Positions 1 through 6,959 of a stretch of DNA of 9,101 bases are shown here, piece after piece; positions within the stretch are counted from its first letter, which is position 1; each line of letters begins with the position of its first letter. Under the pieces are notes generated by a model. The model had not been told where the DNA came from. It saw only the letters and a program-made list of their open reading frames with translations, and made no database searches. A program made the position numbers and the translations under genes. This stretch comes from Solobacterium sp. (GTDB taxonomy: Bacteria; Bacillota_I; Bacilli_A; Erysipelotrichales; Erysipelotrichaceae), in the NCBI GenBank assembly GCA_017536845.1, contig JAFWCP010000503.1, positions 1-9,101 of the forward strand, read 5' to 3'.

Positions 1-653
1 AGCTGGATGCCCTGCAGGCCCAGATCAATCCCCACTTCCTGTACAACACTCTGGATTCGATTGTCTGGATGATCGAAGGCGGCCGCAGCCGGGAGGCGAT
101 CTTCATGATCACCCAGCTGGCCAGGCTGTTCCGGATCTCCCTGTCCAAGGGCATGACGATGATCCGACTGGATGACGAAATACGCCACGCGGAAAGCTAT
201 ATGAATATCCAGAAGGTGCGTTATAAGAATGCTTTTGTATGCACATTTGATATTTCCCCGGAAATACGGGATGCTGTGACGGTCAAGCTCATCCTGCAGC
301 CGATCCTGGAAAATGCCATTTACCACGGCATCAAGGACATGCAGGAAGAAGGCCGCATTGAAGTGAAAGGATATCGCAAAGGTGATGACATCTACATTGA
401 TGTCATCGACAACGGCTATGGCATGCCGGAATCCGAGATCAAGGCGATGTTTGCCGGCGACGTACACTCTTCCGGCCATGGCTCAGGGGTGGGCATGATC
501 AACGTCCACCGCCGCATCGGCCTGCGCTTTGGCGAGGAATACGGGCTGCTGGTGGAAAGCGAACTGGATGAAGGCACAAAGGTCACCATCCATATTCCGT
601 ATATTCCCTATACGGAAGAGAACCGGCAGCGGCTGGAAGGAGAAAACGGATGA
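1..653 (+). CDS. Sensor histidine kinase, LytS/YesM type (5' end outside window)
   Basis: This is the C-terminal catalytic half of a membrane sensor kinase that autophosphorylates on histidine and passes the phosphate to a response regulator, usually of YesN/AraC type. The reading frame is open from base 3. The phospho-acceptor box QINPHFLYN is present, with the His codon at 33-35, and is diagnostic of the His_kinase (PF06580) family. The HATPase N box ENAIYHG follows around 309-329, then the G1 box DNGYGMP from 408 and the glycine-rich GSGVGM from 480. The sensor and membrane part lies upstream of the window. The stop overlaps the next start (ATGA at 650-653), so the two are translationally coupled. 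The neighbouring sugar-binding proteins suggest that it senses a sugar through a periplasmic binding protein; that is inference. The family call is secure, the ligand is not. Confidence 0.95.
   Translation, partial: LDALQAQINPHFLYNTLDSIVWMIEGGRSREAIFMITQLARLFRISLSKGMTMIRLDDEIRHAESYMNIQKVRYKNAFVCTFDISPEIRDAVTVKLILQPILENAIYHGIKDMQEEGRIEVKGYRKGDDIYIDVIDNGYGMPESEIKAMFAGDVHSSGHGSGVGMINVHRRIGLRFGEEYGLLVESELDEGTKVTIHIPYIPYTEENRQRLEGENG
635..642 (+). promoter_or_regulatory. Ribosome binding site of the anchored binding protein
   Basis: GGAAGGAG sits seven bases before the ATG at 650, inside the last codons of the kinase gene. It fixes the start and indicates independent initiation as well as coupling through the ATGA overlap. 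Confidence 0.8.
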
Positions 654-1582
654 AGAAACAGACATTCTGGACAATCCTTGTCGGGGCCTTCCTGGGCCTG
701 AATGTGCTGGCCTGGGCGCTGTACTTTGTCCGTCCGGCCGAGAAAGCCGTAAAGCAGAAGGTATCCGTCATCCTGTGCAACAGCACCGATTCCCGCTGGG
801 TGTCGTTTACGGCCGGGCTCAAGGAAGCGGCGTCATCCGCCGACGTGGACCTTAACATCGTTGCGACAGAAGGCCTGACCACGGCCGAATCTTCCGCAAT
901 GGCGGAAAAGGAAATCAGCTCCGGTGCGGCCGGGCTGATCGTCGAGCTGTGCGAAGACCTGAGCGAAGAGGAAATCCTTGCCCTATACCGGAACGTCATG
1001 ATTGAAGTTGTCGATTCCGGCGAATACCGCAGCGTGGATTCGCGCTTGCTTGGTTCGATCGGCATAGATGAGGCCGAAGCCGGCACCAGGCTGTGTTCGT
1101 TCATCGACCGCGGCAGCCGGGTCGGCATCGTCTGCGGCGGGCAGCAGAAAAAATCCATCATGGCCAGGGAAGACGCTCTGCAGGAAGCCTGTCGGGCAGC
1201 CGGCAATGAAGTGGTATGGACGATGCAGGATGGCGACCTGGACTTTTTCCAGCAGTCGGCGCCCGCGGATGTCATTGTCGCCTTAAGCAATGAAGTGCTG
1301 GAAAAGGCGGTGGATTACAAGCTGTACGCCCAGGACGACGCCCTGCTTGTGGGCTATGGCTGTTCGCGCAAGAATACGTATTACCTGGACCGGGGGCTGA
1401 TTGAAACCCTGCTGGTGCCGGATGAATTTCTGATGGGCTATCAGGCCCTGCTCGACCTGACCGAGCGGATGTCCGATCCCGGCGCCAACCCGGTAAGCCG
1501 CCAGGTCGGCCTGTTTACGGTAGATCAGGAAAACATGTATACAGCTGATATGGAAACGCTCCTGTTTCCGATTGTGAGGTGA
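650..1582 (+). CDS. Membrane-anchored periplasmic-binding-protein-like sugar sensor component
   Basis: This 310-residue protein has one N-terminal hydrophobic segment (about residues 6-26) preceded by MKK. It has no lipobox cysteine and no obvious signal peptidase site, so it is probably held at the outer face of the membrane by an uncleaved signal anchor. The rest, from about residue 40, has the two-lobed alternating strand/helix pattern of the Peripla_BP_4/RbsB-LacI fold: a first strand VSVILCN, RVGIVCGG opening the second lobe, and ADVIVALSN. The start is supported by an AAGGAG site at 637-642 seven bases upstream and by the ATGA overlap with the kinase. It lies between a kinase gene and an MglB-like gene, which suggests that it relays sugar occupancy to the kinase rather than feeding a transporter. 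Conserved sugar contacts are much less clear than in the next gene. The fold is fairly sure and the ligand unknown. Confidence 0.8.
   Translation: MKKQTFWTILVGAFLGLNVLAWALYFVRPAEKAVKQKVSVILCNSTDSRWVSFTAGLKEAASSADVDLNIVATEGLTTAESSAMAEKEISSGAAGLIVELCEDLSEEEILALYRNVMIEVVDSGEYRSVDSRLLGSIGIDEAEAGTRLCSFIDRGSRVGIVCGGQQKKSIMAREDALQEACRAAGNEVVWTMQDGDLDFFQQSAPADVIVALSNEVLEKAVDYKLYAQDDALLVGYGCSRKNTYYLDRGLIETLLVPDEFLMGYQALLDLTERMSDPGANPVSRQVGLFTVDQENMYTADMETLLFPIVR
1576..1582 (+). promoter_or_regulatory. Ribosome binding site of mglB, overlapping the upstream stop
   Basis: GAGGTGA contains the stop codon of the preceding gene and lies six bases before the GTG at 1589. This arrangement supports the GTG start and suggests translational coupling. 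Confidence 0.75.
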
Positions 1583-1588
1583 TGGACT

Positions 1589-2590
1589 GTGAAAAAAATA
1601 CTGGCCTGTCTGATGCTGTTTCTGGCTGCCTGCACCCCGGCTGATGACCAGGATGTGCAGAATATCCGCATCGGCATAACGGTCTATGATGAATATGATA
1701 CCTTTATCAGGGAACTGACCGATTCCTTCCGCTCCTATGCCACCCAGGATGACCTCAATGTCACCATCGAGATCAATTCGGCTGACAAAAGCCAGCTGAC
1801 CCAGAACAGCCAGGTGGCGGATATGATCGAAGACGGCTGTGACGTCATCTGCGTCAACCTGGTCGACCGGACTGCCCCCAGCAAGATCATCGAGCAGGCA
1901 AGGGACAGCGGCATCCCGGTCATCTTCTTCAACCGGGAACTCGTTTCTGAAGACCTGCTGCGCTGGGAAAAACTGTATTACGTCGGGGCTGATGCCTACC
2001 AGTCAGGAAAGCTGCAGGGGGAAGTGGCGGCTGCTTATCTTCGGGAACATCCGGAAGCCGACCGCAACCAGGACGGCCTGATCCAGTATTTTGTGCTGGA
2101 AGGCGAGGCCGGCCACCAGGATGCCATCCTGCGTTCGGAATCCAGCGTGGATACGCTGGCGGAAGAAGGGATTCCCCTGGAGAAATGCGGCTACGCGATT
2201 GCCAACTGGAACCGCACCCAGGCCCAGACCCAGGTGGCGGCGCTGCTGAAAGACAGGAAAAACGTGGAACTGATCCTGGCCAACAATGATGATATGGCTC
2301 TGGGGGCGATTGACGCCTACATCAACGCCGGCATGGCAAAAGAAAACCGTCCCGTCATCGTCGGCATTGACGGCACGAAGCCGGGCCTGGAGGCCATTGT
2401 GAACGGTGATCTGGACGGATCGGTATTCAATGATATGAAGCACCAGGCCGAAGCAATGTACGACCTGGCCAAGGCACTGGCGGTAGGAGATCCCTTAACC
2501 GGCCTCAATCTGGAGGACGGCAAGTATATCCGGCTGCCGTATGAGAAGATCACGCCGGAAAACGTGCAGGATTATATGGACGCGGAATAG
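1589..2590 (+). CDS. mglB: Glucose/galactose-binding lipoprotein, MglB type
   Basis: This 333-residue extracytoplasmic sugar-binding lipoprotein has a lipobox LAAC at residues 12-15, so the mature protein would begin at Cys15 and be lipid-anchored. Alignment by eye to E. coli MglB shows the ligand set retained: Asp37 and Phe39 (YDEYDTF), Asn90 (VNLVD), His176, Asp178 and Arg182 (GHQDAILR), Trp207, Asn233 (ANND), Asp261 and Asn281. The EF-hand-like calcium loop DRNQDGLIQ (158-166) and the distant Glu227 are also present. It therefore probably binds glucose or galactose with high affinity. The start is GTG, preceded by AGGTGA at 1577-1582 with six-base spacing; the upstream gene's TGA stop lies inside this ribosome binding site. 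No mglA or mglC follows: the next gene is convergent. The protein may serve a transporter encoded elsewhere, or the sensor kinase upstream. Confidence 0.93.
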   Translation: MKKILACLMLFLAACTPADDQDVQNIRIGITVYDEYDTFIRELTDSFRSYATQDDLNVTIEINSADKSQLTQNSQVADMIEDGCDVICVNLVDRTAPSKIIEQARDSGIPVIFFNRELVSEDLLRWEKLYYVGADAYQSGKLQGEVAAAYLREHPEADRNQDGLIQYFVLEGEAGHQDAILRSESSVDTLAEEGIPLEKCGYAIANWNRTQAQTQVAALLKDRKNVELILANNDDMALGAIDAYINAGMAKENRPVIVGIDGTKPGLEAIVNGDLDGSVFNDMKHQAEAMYDLAKALAVGDPLTGLNLEDGKYIRLPYEKITPENVQDYMDAE

Positions 2591-3024
2591 TCATCCCAGT
2601 ATCCTTGTGAGAACTGTTCGACATAGGCATCAATCATGACGCGGCGGAAAGGCTCCGCCGCTTTTTCTTTCTGAAAGCGGGCGGGGATGATCCTTGTCAC
2701 CAGGTCGATGTCATGGGCAATGCGCATGGCCCGGTTCTTCTCGCTGACCTGGGCAACGCCGAAGACGACGGAACCGTAGGTGCCGGAATTCAGGCAGGAG
2801 GCAATCCAGCTGCGGGCAAAGTCCGCCCATTCCTGCTTCAGGCAGTCGTCCTCACTGCCGATCCCAAGCATGGCAAAGCTTTCCTCCAAATCCCGGGCAA
2901 GCCGTTTCCGGTTCAGGAAATTCACCTGGTGTTCTTCCATGATCTTGATCATCATCCATGCCATCATGAACCGGTCCTTGCCATCGCGGTAACGGGCTGT
3001 ATTTTCTCTGTTTTCCGTTTTCAT
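2572..3024 (-). CDS. DUF6553-like hypothetical protein, divergent from the TIR-NACHT gene
   Basis: This is a small, helical, soluble protein of 150 residues with no signal peptide, membrane segment or recognisable catalytic motif. The pattern DRFMMAWMMIK near residue 17, then an RL..DLE helix, a TYGSVVFG segment and a HDIDLVTRIIP segment agrees with my memory of the uncharacterised family DUF6553 of Bacillota; this was not checked by search. The frame opens further upstream to 3180, but that would overlap the TIR gene and its promoter. The ATG at 3024 has no ribosome binding site and a TATAAT only six bases before it, which would give a leaderless message. An alternative ATG at 2967 (residue 20) has AAGGA seven bases upstream but would cut into the conserved start. 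The 3' end overlaps the last 19 bases of mglB. Its role is unknown; the divergent layout suggests a regulator or partner of the TIR-NACHT protein. Confidence 0.78.
   Translation of the reverse strand: MKTENRENTARYRDGKDRFMMAWMMIKIMEEHQVNFLNRKRLARDLEESFAMLGIGSEDDCLKQEWADFARSWIASCLNSGTYGSVVFGVAQVSEKNRAMRIAHDIDLVTRIIPARFQKEKAAEPFRRVMIDAYVEQFSQGYWDDYSASI
2641..2670 (+). terminator. Intrinsic terminator of the sensor/mglB operon, inside the opposite gene
   Basis: A perfect 8-bp GC-rich stem (GCGGCGGA at 2641-2648, TCCGCCGC at 2654-2661) encloses a five-base loop and is followed by TTTTTCTTT. It begins 50 bases after the mglB stop and is oriented to end plus-strand transcripts. There is no U-tract on the other side, so it should act one way only. 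It lies wholly within the coding region of the minus-strand gene, where the same bases encode part of KEKAAEPFRR. Confidence 0.9.
2975..2979 (-). promoter_or_regulatory. Possible internal ribosome binding site for an alternative start of the minus-strand gene
   Basis: AAGGA on the minus strand lies seven bases before an in-frame ATG ATG pair (first ATG at 2965-2967). It would give a 131-residue product. It competes with the ATG at 3024, which lacks any such site. The true start cannot be settled from sequence alone. Confidence 0.4.
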
Positions 3025-3027
3025 GAA

Positions 3028-3088
3028 GATATTATACTGCTGAATGCAGTTGCTCAGGCAATCACAAATCAGGATCATGTATAATATC
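3028..3088. promoter_or_regulatory. Overlapping divergent promoters with mirror-image -10 boxes
   Basis: The two -10 boxes are perfect TATAAT: one on the minus strand (3031-3036) for the DUF6553-like gene and one on the plus strand (3080-3085) for the TIR-NACHT gene. Each sits in one arm of a perfect 10-bp inverted repeat, GATATTATAC at 3028-3037 and GTATAATATC at 3079-3088, with 41 bases between. With 17-base spacers the two -35 regions fall at about 3054-3059 (minus) and 3057-3062 (plus), so they overlap. Neither -35 matches consensus well, which suggests weak or activator-dependent promoters. The plus transcript would start near 3092, just before the ribosome binding site. Confidence 0.7.
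3050..3061. promoter_or_regulatory. Palindrome TTGC-TCAG-GCAA, operator candidate
   Basis: A 4+4 palindrome with a four-base centre lies nearly concentric with the 10-bp inverted repeat and covers the predicted overlapping -35 regions. A second small inverted repeat, CTGC-TGAAT-GCAG, lies beside it at 3037-3049. A dimeric repressor bound here could shut both promoters. No known operator was recognised. Confidence 0.4.
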
Positions 3089-3095
3089 CGGTGAC

Positions 3096-3102
3096 AAGGA
3101 GG
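3096..3102 (+). promoter_or_regulatory. Ribosome binding site that decides the TIR-NACHT start
   Basis: AAGGAGG lies nine bases before GTG at 3112. The frame is open from another GTG at 3091, but that codon precedes the ribosome binding site and would be read through it. The GTG at 3112 also puts the protein start two residues before the conserved first TIR strand. Confidence 0.85.
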
Positions 3103-3111
3103 TGCTTTCCC

Positions 3112-6100
3112 GTGCAGAAACCATACATATTTGTCAGTTACAGCCATAAGGATATTGAACGGCTTGATGATATCTTTCACAAGCTGGAAGAAAACTACAA
3201 TGTCTGGGTGGACCGGCGGCGTCTGGCAGTCGGCTATTCATTTGACGACGAAATTGATGAGGGCATCAGGGGATGCTATGCATTCCTCTGCTTCCAGGGG
3301 AAAAACTACAACAGTTCGGGTTACTGCCGGCAGGAGATCAGCCTGGCAAAACAGCTGCCCGGCATTCACGTCATCCCGGTCTTTCTGGATCAGGAAAGCG
3401 TGACCATCCATACTGCCGGGGCAACCGCCATCACGCCCGATGAGCCGTTTGAAAAGATCTTCTCCGTCAGGGAGATTGAAGAATGCCGCCGGCTTGGCGC
3501 AAAGGAAAGAGAAGAAAAGATGCTGCCGCCGTCAAGAGAAGGTGAATTCGCAAAGAAAAAGTCGGAAGAACAGTACCGCAGCTTTGCCCTGCCGGAAACC
3601 TTCAGCGAAATCCTGCTGCCGTCATTGAATGCCAAAGGCGGCAAGAAGCTCTGGGACCTGGTGCAGAATCCCTTCCGCATGATCGTCCTGCATGGCTCAG
3701 GCGGGGCCGGCAAGTCGATCTCGCTGAAATATGTCTGGGAACAGTGCCTGCAGAAGACAAGGATCGTGCCGATGTATGTTTCCGTCCATGACTGCATGGA
3801 CTTTTACGGCGACAAGGAACATCCCCTGCTGGAATACCTGTCTGAACGCTATGCCCGGCTGGACCAGGCGGACAGGCTGTACAAATGGATGAAAGGGGCA
3901 AAGGACGCAATGGACCAGCAGTGGCTGCTGCTCGTGGACGGCTTCAACGAGGCCGTCGGGCTGGACCAGTTCCGCAAGGATATGGACCTGCTTTCCGAAG
4001 TCGCTTCCATCATCATTTCCACCAGAGGCCCGGAAGGCTTTGAAAACAAGGCCGGCGTCACCCTGGCCCGGGCGATGCCGATCGACCAGGCAACGGTGAA
4101 GGAATACCTGCGCACCTCCGGCAGCGGGGAAGTATCAGATACATTGCTGGCCATCCTTGACAACCCGATGCTGCTGACGATGATCTGCGGCCGCTACAAC
4201 GGGGCGGACTATGATAAAGAAAACATTCCCGGCAATGTCGACAGTGCCGGCGCCGTCATGGAATACTGCCTGAAGGCAAGGGTTTCCGGCCTGCTGGAGG
4301 AAAACCGGATTTTACTGCTCAGGGTGCTGTTCCCGCTGGCCTTTGCCGGCCTGTACCTTTCCGGCAACATGGAAAACATGTCCTTTACCCTGGACGACTT
4401 TGCGGATTCTCTGAAGGATGTGCTGGAAACCGATGACCTGCGGACGCTCTTAAGGACCATCGACCCGGCCAGCCTGTTCAGCGACGATGAACTGCGCACG
4501 CTCTGGCCGGATGCCGTTAAGCCCGGCTATACCCGTACCCAAAGTAAGGAGAAGGCCGCATATTTCCGCAATATGGATGAAGATGACCTGCTGGATGCCT
4601 GTGAAGAGCTCATCCAGACCCTGAAGCACAGCTTCGGCTATCTGGAAGAAAAGCGCCGTGAACAGTACGCCTGGGCCCACCAGTCTTTCATGGACTGGCA
4701 GGTAGCCTGCGGCATCTATCTCAAATCCATGTGTGATCCGGAGGAATTCCGTAATATCTGCGTCCTGCTGAGAAAGGAAATCAGCCAGCCTTCCCATGAC
4801 GGGGGTTATGACGAAGCATTGGAACAGAGTGAATTCCTGGCTGACCTGATGGCCTATCATCAGCTGACCGATGAGGCAGAAGAATACCGTGACCTGCTGT
4901 TTGACCTGTTCATCATCCATGAGGACATGAAGTCCAAACGCGTCTATCCGCTGTCAAAGTACATCCTTGATATGATCGGGGAACAGTGGCATCCGGAAAC
5001 CGAAGCGGAACGGCTGGACTATGGCCGCAAGATATGCACCCTGAGCTTTTCCTGGATGCATCTCAATGACCGTAAACCCAAGGACAGAAGTCTCTACGAT
5101 ATCCTGGAAGAAGCCAATGCCTGGCTGCAGAAGGGGATTGAGGCTGTCAGGGATCTGGACAGTTCGTATGAGGCGGACTGTGTGAAAAGCCAGCTGATGA
5201 CGGTACAGGGTGCCTACCATATGGCCAAGGCCCTCTCGAAGAAATATGCGGATCAGAAAAAGGAACTGCTGGAAGAGACGCTGCGCTGGCAGCTGCCGGC
5301 GCTGGAAATGCGTCAGAAACGCCTGGCTATGACGGAAGAATATGAAAAGCGGGCGTATCTTGAACTGCGCATCGCCCGCAGCTATACAGCCATCGGCACG
5401 TCCCATTACTATCTTGACGATCCGGCTGGATGCATGACCAACCATGATGAAGCCTTCCGCATCCGGGAGAGGTATTCTTCCGGCACGGACAGCTTTGCCC
5501 GAGAAGGCCAGCAGAGAAAATTTGAAAACGTCCTGCGGCGGACCGGGGCATATATGCTGGAGAAGGTGATCAGCCGGGAAAACATGCTCGATGCCATGGA
5601 ACGGTTTGCTCTGATTGCTGAAAACGCCGCCAGTTACAAGCTCTATCAGGAACAGAAGAACACCATCGGCAGTTTCAGACGTTTTGCGGCCAAGCTGTTC
5701 CTGTTCCTGGATGATGAAGAGGTGGTCAAAGCGGCAGAAAAGGCAGCACAGAAACTGGATGCGACCGATGCGGAGCTGTTCTTCGATGATTCCTGCGCCA
5801 ATCAGAAACTTCTGGAAAAGGCATTGCATCCGGAGGGCATCCACTTTGCCCACGACGGCATCAGCAGCCAGCAGGAAGCCATCAATGAAATCTTCCGTTT
5901 TGTCTACAGCGAATATTTCCTCACGATTCTGCAGATCTTTGACGTCCGGCTGGCAAGACCGGACAGAAATGAAGATAAGGCAAAGGCTTTGAAGCGGGAT
6001 CTTGAACGTGTGTTTGATGTTGTGAAGCAGGCCTGGGACTACCGGAAAGGCGGGGAAAGGCAGGCGGTGCGGGAGGAAGATCCGGGCGTACTGCCGTATC

Positions 6101-6807
6101 GGGAAGAAATCTTCCGCTGCATGCGGCTGCTGGGCATGCTTGACCAGGATGAGCTGGATATGGAATATCCCGAATACATCCTGCCTTTAGGCGGCTTTGG
6201 CCGATCCAATGATTCCCGCTGCCGGCGGGCAAAGGAAGTATTGGAACAGTATGCGGCATATCCCATCAGGATCATCTCCCTGTCTTCGCAGCGGCCCATC
6301 ACCCAGGAACTTGAATTCCATGTTTCCGAAGGCTTTGCGCCAAAGGCAAAGACGGAATTTGACCTGATCAACGCCGGCATGGAGCTGCACTTTGGCTTAA
6401 AGGAAGTGCAGAGCCATGAAAAGCATGGGGAAGAAGGGACGAAGGAACACTGGGAATGCCTGCGCTATGTCTCGGACAATCCCTTAAGGGAGTATTATTC
6501 CCTGAGCGCTCCCTGCTATGATGAAAACCGGATCCGGGCCAACACGAAGGATACGTTTGACCATTTCATCAAAGTCTTCTCGGTGCCGGAAAACAGCCGG
6601 ATCCTGTTAACGTCAACGGTGCTGTACGGCCCGTACCAGACCATTGCCCTCCTGCGGATCGCCTTCCGCTATCATTTACATCTCTATTTCACCGGCTGCA
6701 GCTATCGGCCTTATGAAAGAGAACTGCTTGCAACCCTGTGCCTGCAGGATCTCAAGAGCGCAGTCGAGGCCATGCATAAGTTTGTCAGCGAACCGGCAGA
6801 ACAGTAA
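3112..6807 (+). CDS. TIR-NACHT (STAND) ATPase with C-terminal DUF218/YdcF-like domain, probable antiphage NADase
   Basis: This 1231-residue cytoplasmic protein has an NLR-like architecture. Residues 4-95 are a TIR domain: first strand YIFVSYSHKD, the NVWVDRR strand, and the SSGYCRQEI motif whose Glu75 is the expected NADase glutamate. A NACHT/STAND ATPase follows, with Walker A GSGGAGKS (195-202), Walker B LLLVDGFNE (272-280), sensor-1 IIISTR ending at Arg305, an LDNPMLLTMIC segment, and the NACHT-type motif AHQSF at His523. Residues about 600-1000 are helical, with TPR-like spacing near 748-786. The last 200 residues (about 1022-1227) resemble the DUF218/YdcF Rossmannoid fold: LPLGGFG, IISLSSQRP, TEFD, RANTKDT at Asn1144, and ILLTS...YGPYQ at 1164-1176. 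By analogy with bacterial NACHT and Avs proteins, ligand binding to the C-terminal part should oligomerise the ATPase and switch on NAD+ cleavage by TIR. No frameshift or truncation is seen. TIR and NACHT are secure; the C-terminal assignment is from memory of motifs. Confidence 0.92.
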   Translation: MQKPYIFVSYSHKDIERLDDIFHKLEENYNVWVDRRRLAVGYSFDDEIDEGIRGCYAFLCFQGKNYNSSGYCRQEISLAKQLPGIHVIPVFLDQESVTIHTAGATAITPDEPFEKIFSVREIEECRRLGAKEREEKMLPPSREGEFAKKKSEEQYRSFALPETFSEILLPSLNAKGGKKLWDLVQNPFRMIVLHGSGGAGKSISLKYVWEQCLQKTRIVPMYVSVHDCMDFYGDKEHPLLEYLSERYARLDQADRLYKWMKGAKDAMDQQWLLLVDGFNEAVGLDQFRKDMDLLSEVASIIISTRGPEGFENKAGVTLARAMPIDQATVKEYLRTSGSGEVSDTLLAILDNPMLLTMICGRYNGADYDKENIPGNVDSAGAVMEYCLKARVSGLLEENRILLLRVLFPLAFAGLYLSGNMENMSFTLDDFADSLKDVLETDDLRTLLRTIDPASLFSDDELRTLWPDAVKPGYTRTQSKEKAAYFRNMDEDDLLDACEELIQTLKHSFGYLEEKRREQYAWAHQSFMDWQVACGIYLKSMCDPEEFRNICVLLRKEISQPSHDGGYDEALEQSEFLADLMAYHQLTDEAEEYRDLLFDLFIIHEDMKSKRVYPLSKYILDMIGEQWHPETEAERLDYGRKICTLSFSWMHLNDRKPKDRSLYDILEEANAWLQKGIEAVRDLDSSYEADCVKSQLMTVQGAYHMAKALSKKYADQKKELLEETLRWQLPALEMRQKRLAMTEEYEKRAYLELRIARSYTAIGTSHYYLDDPAGCMTNHDEAFRIRERYSSGTDSFAREGQQRKFENVLRRTGAYMLEKVISRENMLDAMERFALIAENAASYKLYQEQKNTIGSFRRFAAKLFLFLDDEEVVKAAEKAAQKLDATDAELFFDDSCANQKLLEKALHPEGIHFAHDGISSQQEAINEIFRFVYSEYFLTILQIFDVRLARPDRNEDKAKALKRDLERVFDVVKQAWDYRKGGERQAVREEDPGVLPYREEIFRCMRLLGMLDQDELDMEYPEYILPLGGFGRSNDSRCRRAKEVLEQYAAYPIRIISLSSQRPITQELEFHVSEGFAPKAKTEFDLINAGMELHFGLKEVQSHEKHGEEGTKEHWECLRYVSDNPLREYYSLSAPCYDENRIRANTKDTFDHFIKVFSVPENSRILLTSTVLYGPYQTIALLRIAFRYHLHLYFTGCSYRPYERELLATLCLQDLKSAVEAMHKFVSEPAEQ

Positions 6808-6876
6808 GCACAAAAAAAGTTACTACTCACAGTTTTTCAGCTCGACGATAAACAACAGAAACCTGACATACACTAC

Positions 6877-6897
6877 GCGGGGTTAGACCCCGCTTTT
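6877..6897 (+). terminator. Intrinsic terminator after the TIR-NACHT gene
   Basis: The stem GCGGGGT (6877-6883) and ACCCCGC (6887-6893) is a perfect 7-bp pairing around a TAG loop, followed by TTTT. It starts 69 bases after the TIR-NACHT stop and lies upstream of the element's promoter. It either ends the TIR-NACHT message or, if the IS66 left end lies before it, is part of the element and shields it from outside transcription. Confidence 0.85.
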
Positions 6898-6959
6898 AAA
6901 TCAGCACTAAAAGCACTATTATTGTATTTTAATAGTTCTTAATGCTTATGATAGAGCAC

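Noticed and set aside
583..1290. Open minus-strand frame of 235 codons
   Set aside because: It is antisense to the anchored binding protein. Its Ser/Thr/Arg-rich low-complexity composition is typical of a shadow frame.
2713..3084. Plus-strand frame of 123 codons opposite the DUF6553-like gene
   Set aside because: It has no ribosome binding site, a His/Pro/Val-rich composition and no recognisable motif. The minus-strand frame has normal protein composition and family-like motifs.
3091..3111. GTG at 3091 as the TIR-NACHT start
   Set aside because: The AAGGAGG site lies downstream of this codon, and the probable transcription start is near 3092. The GTG at 3112 is properly spaced from the site.
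4954..5853. Open minus-strand frame of 299 codons
   Set aside because: It lies entirely inside the TIR-NACHT gene. Its translation is rich in Phe, Ile and Gly with no family motif, and it has no ribosome binding site. It is the antisense shadow of a GC-rich gene.
6915..6936. ACTATT/AATAGT inverted repeat as a second terminator
   Set aside because: The stem is six A/T-rich pairs with a ten-base loop, too weak to act, and a strong terminator is already present just upstream.
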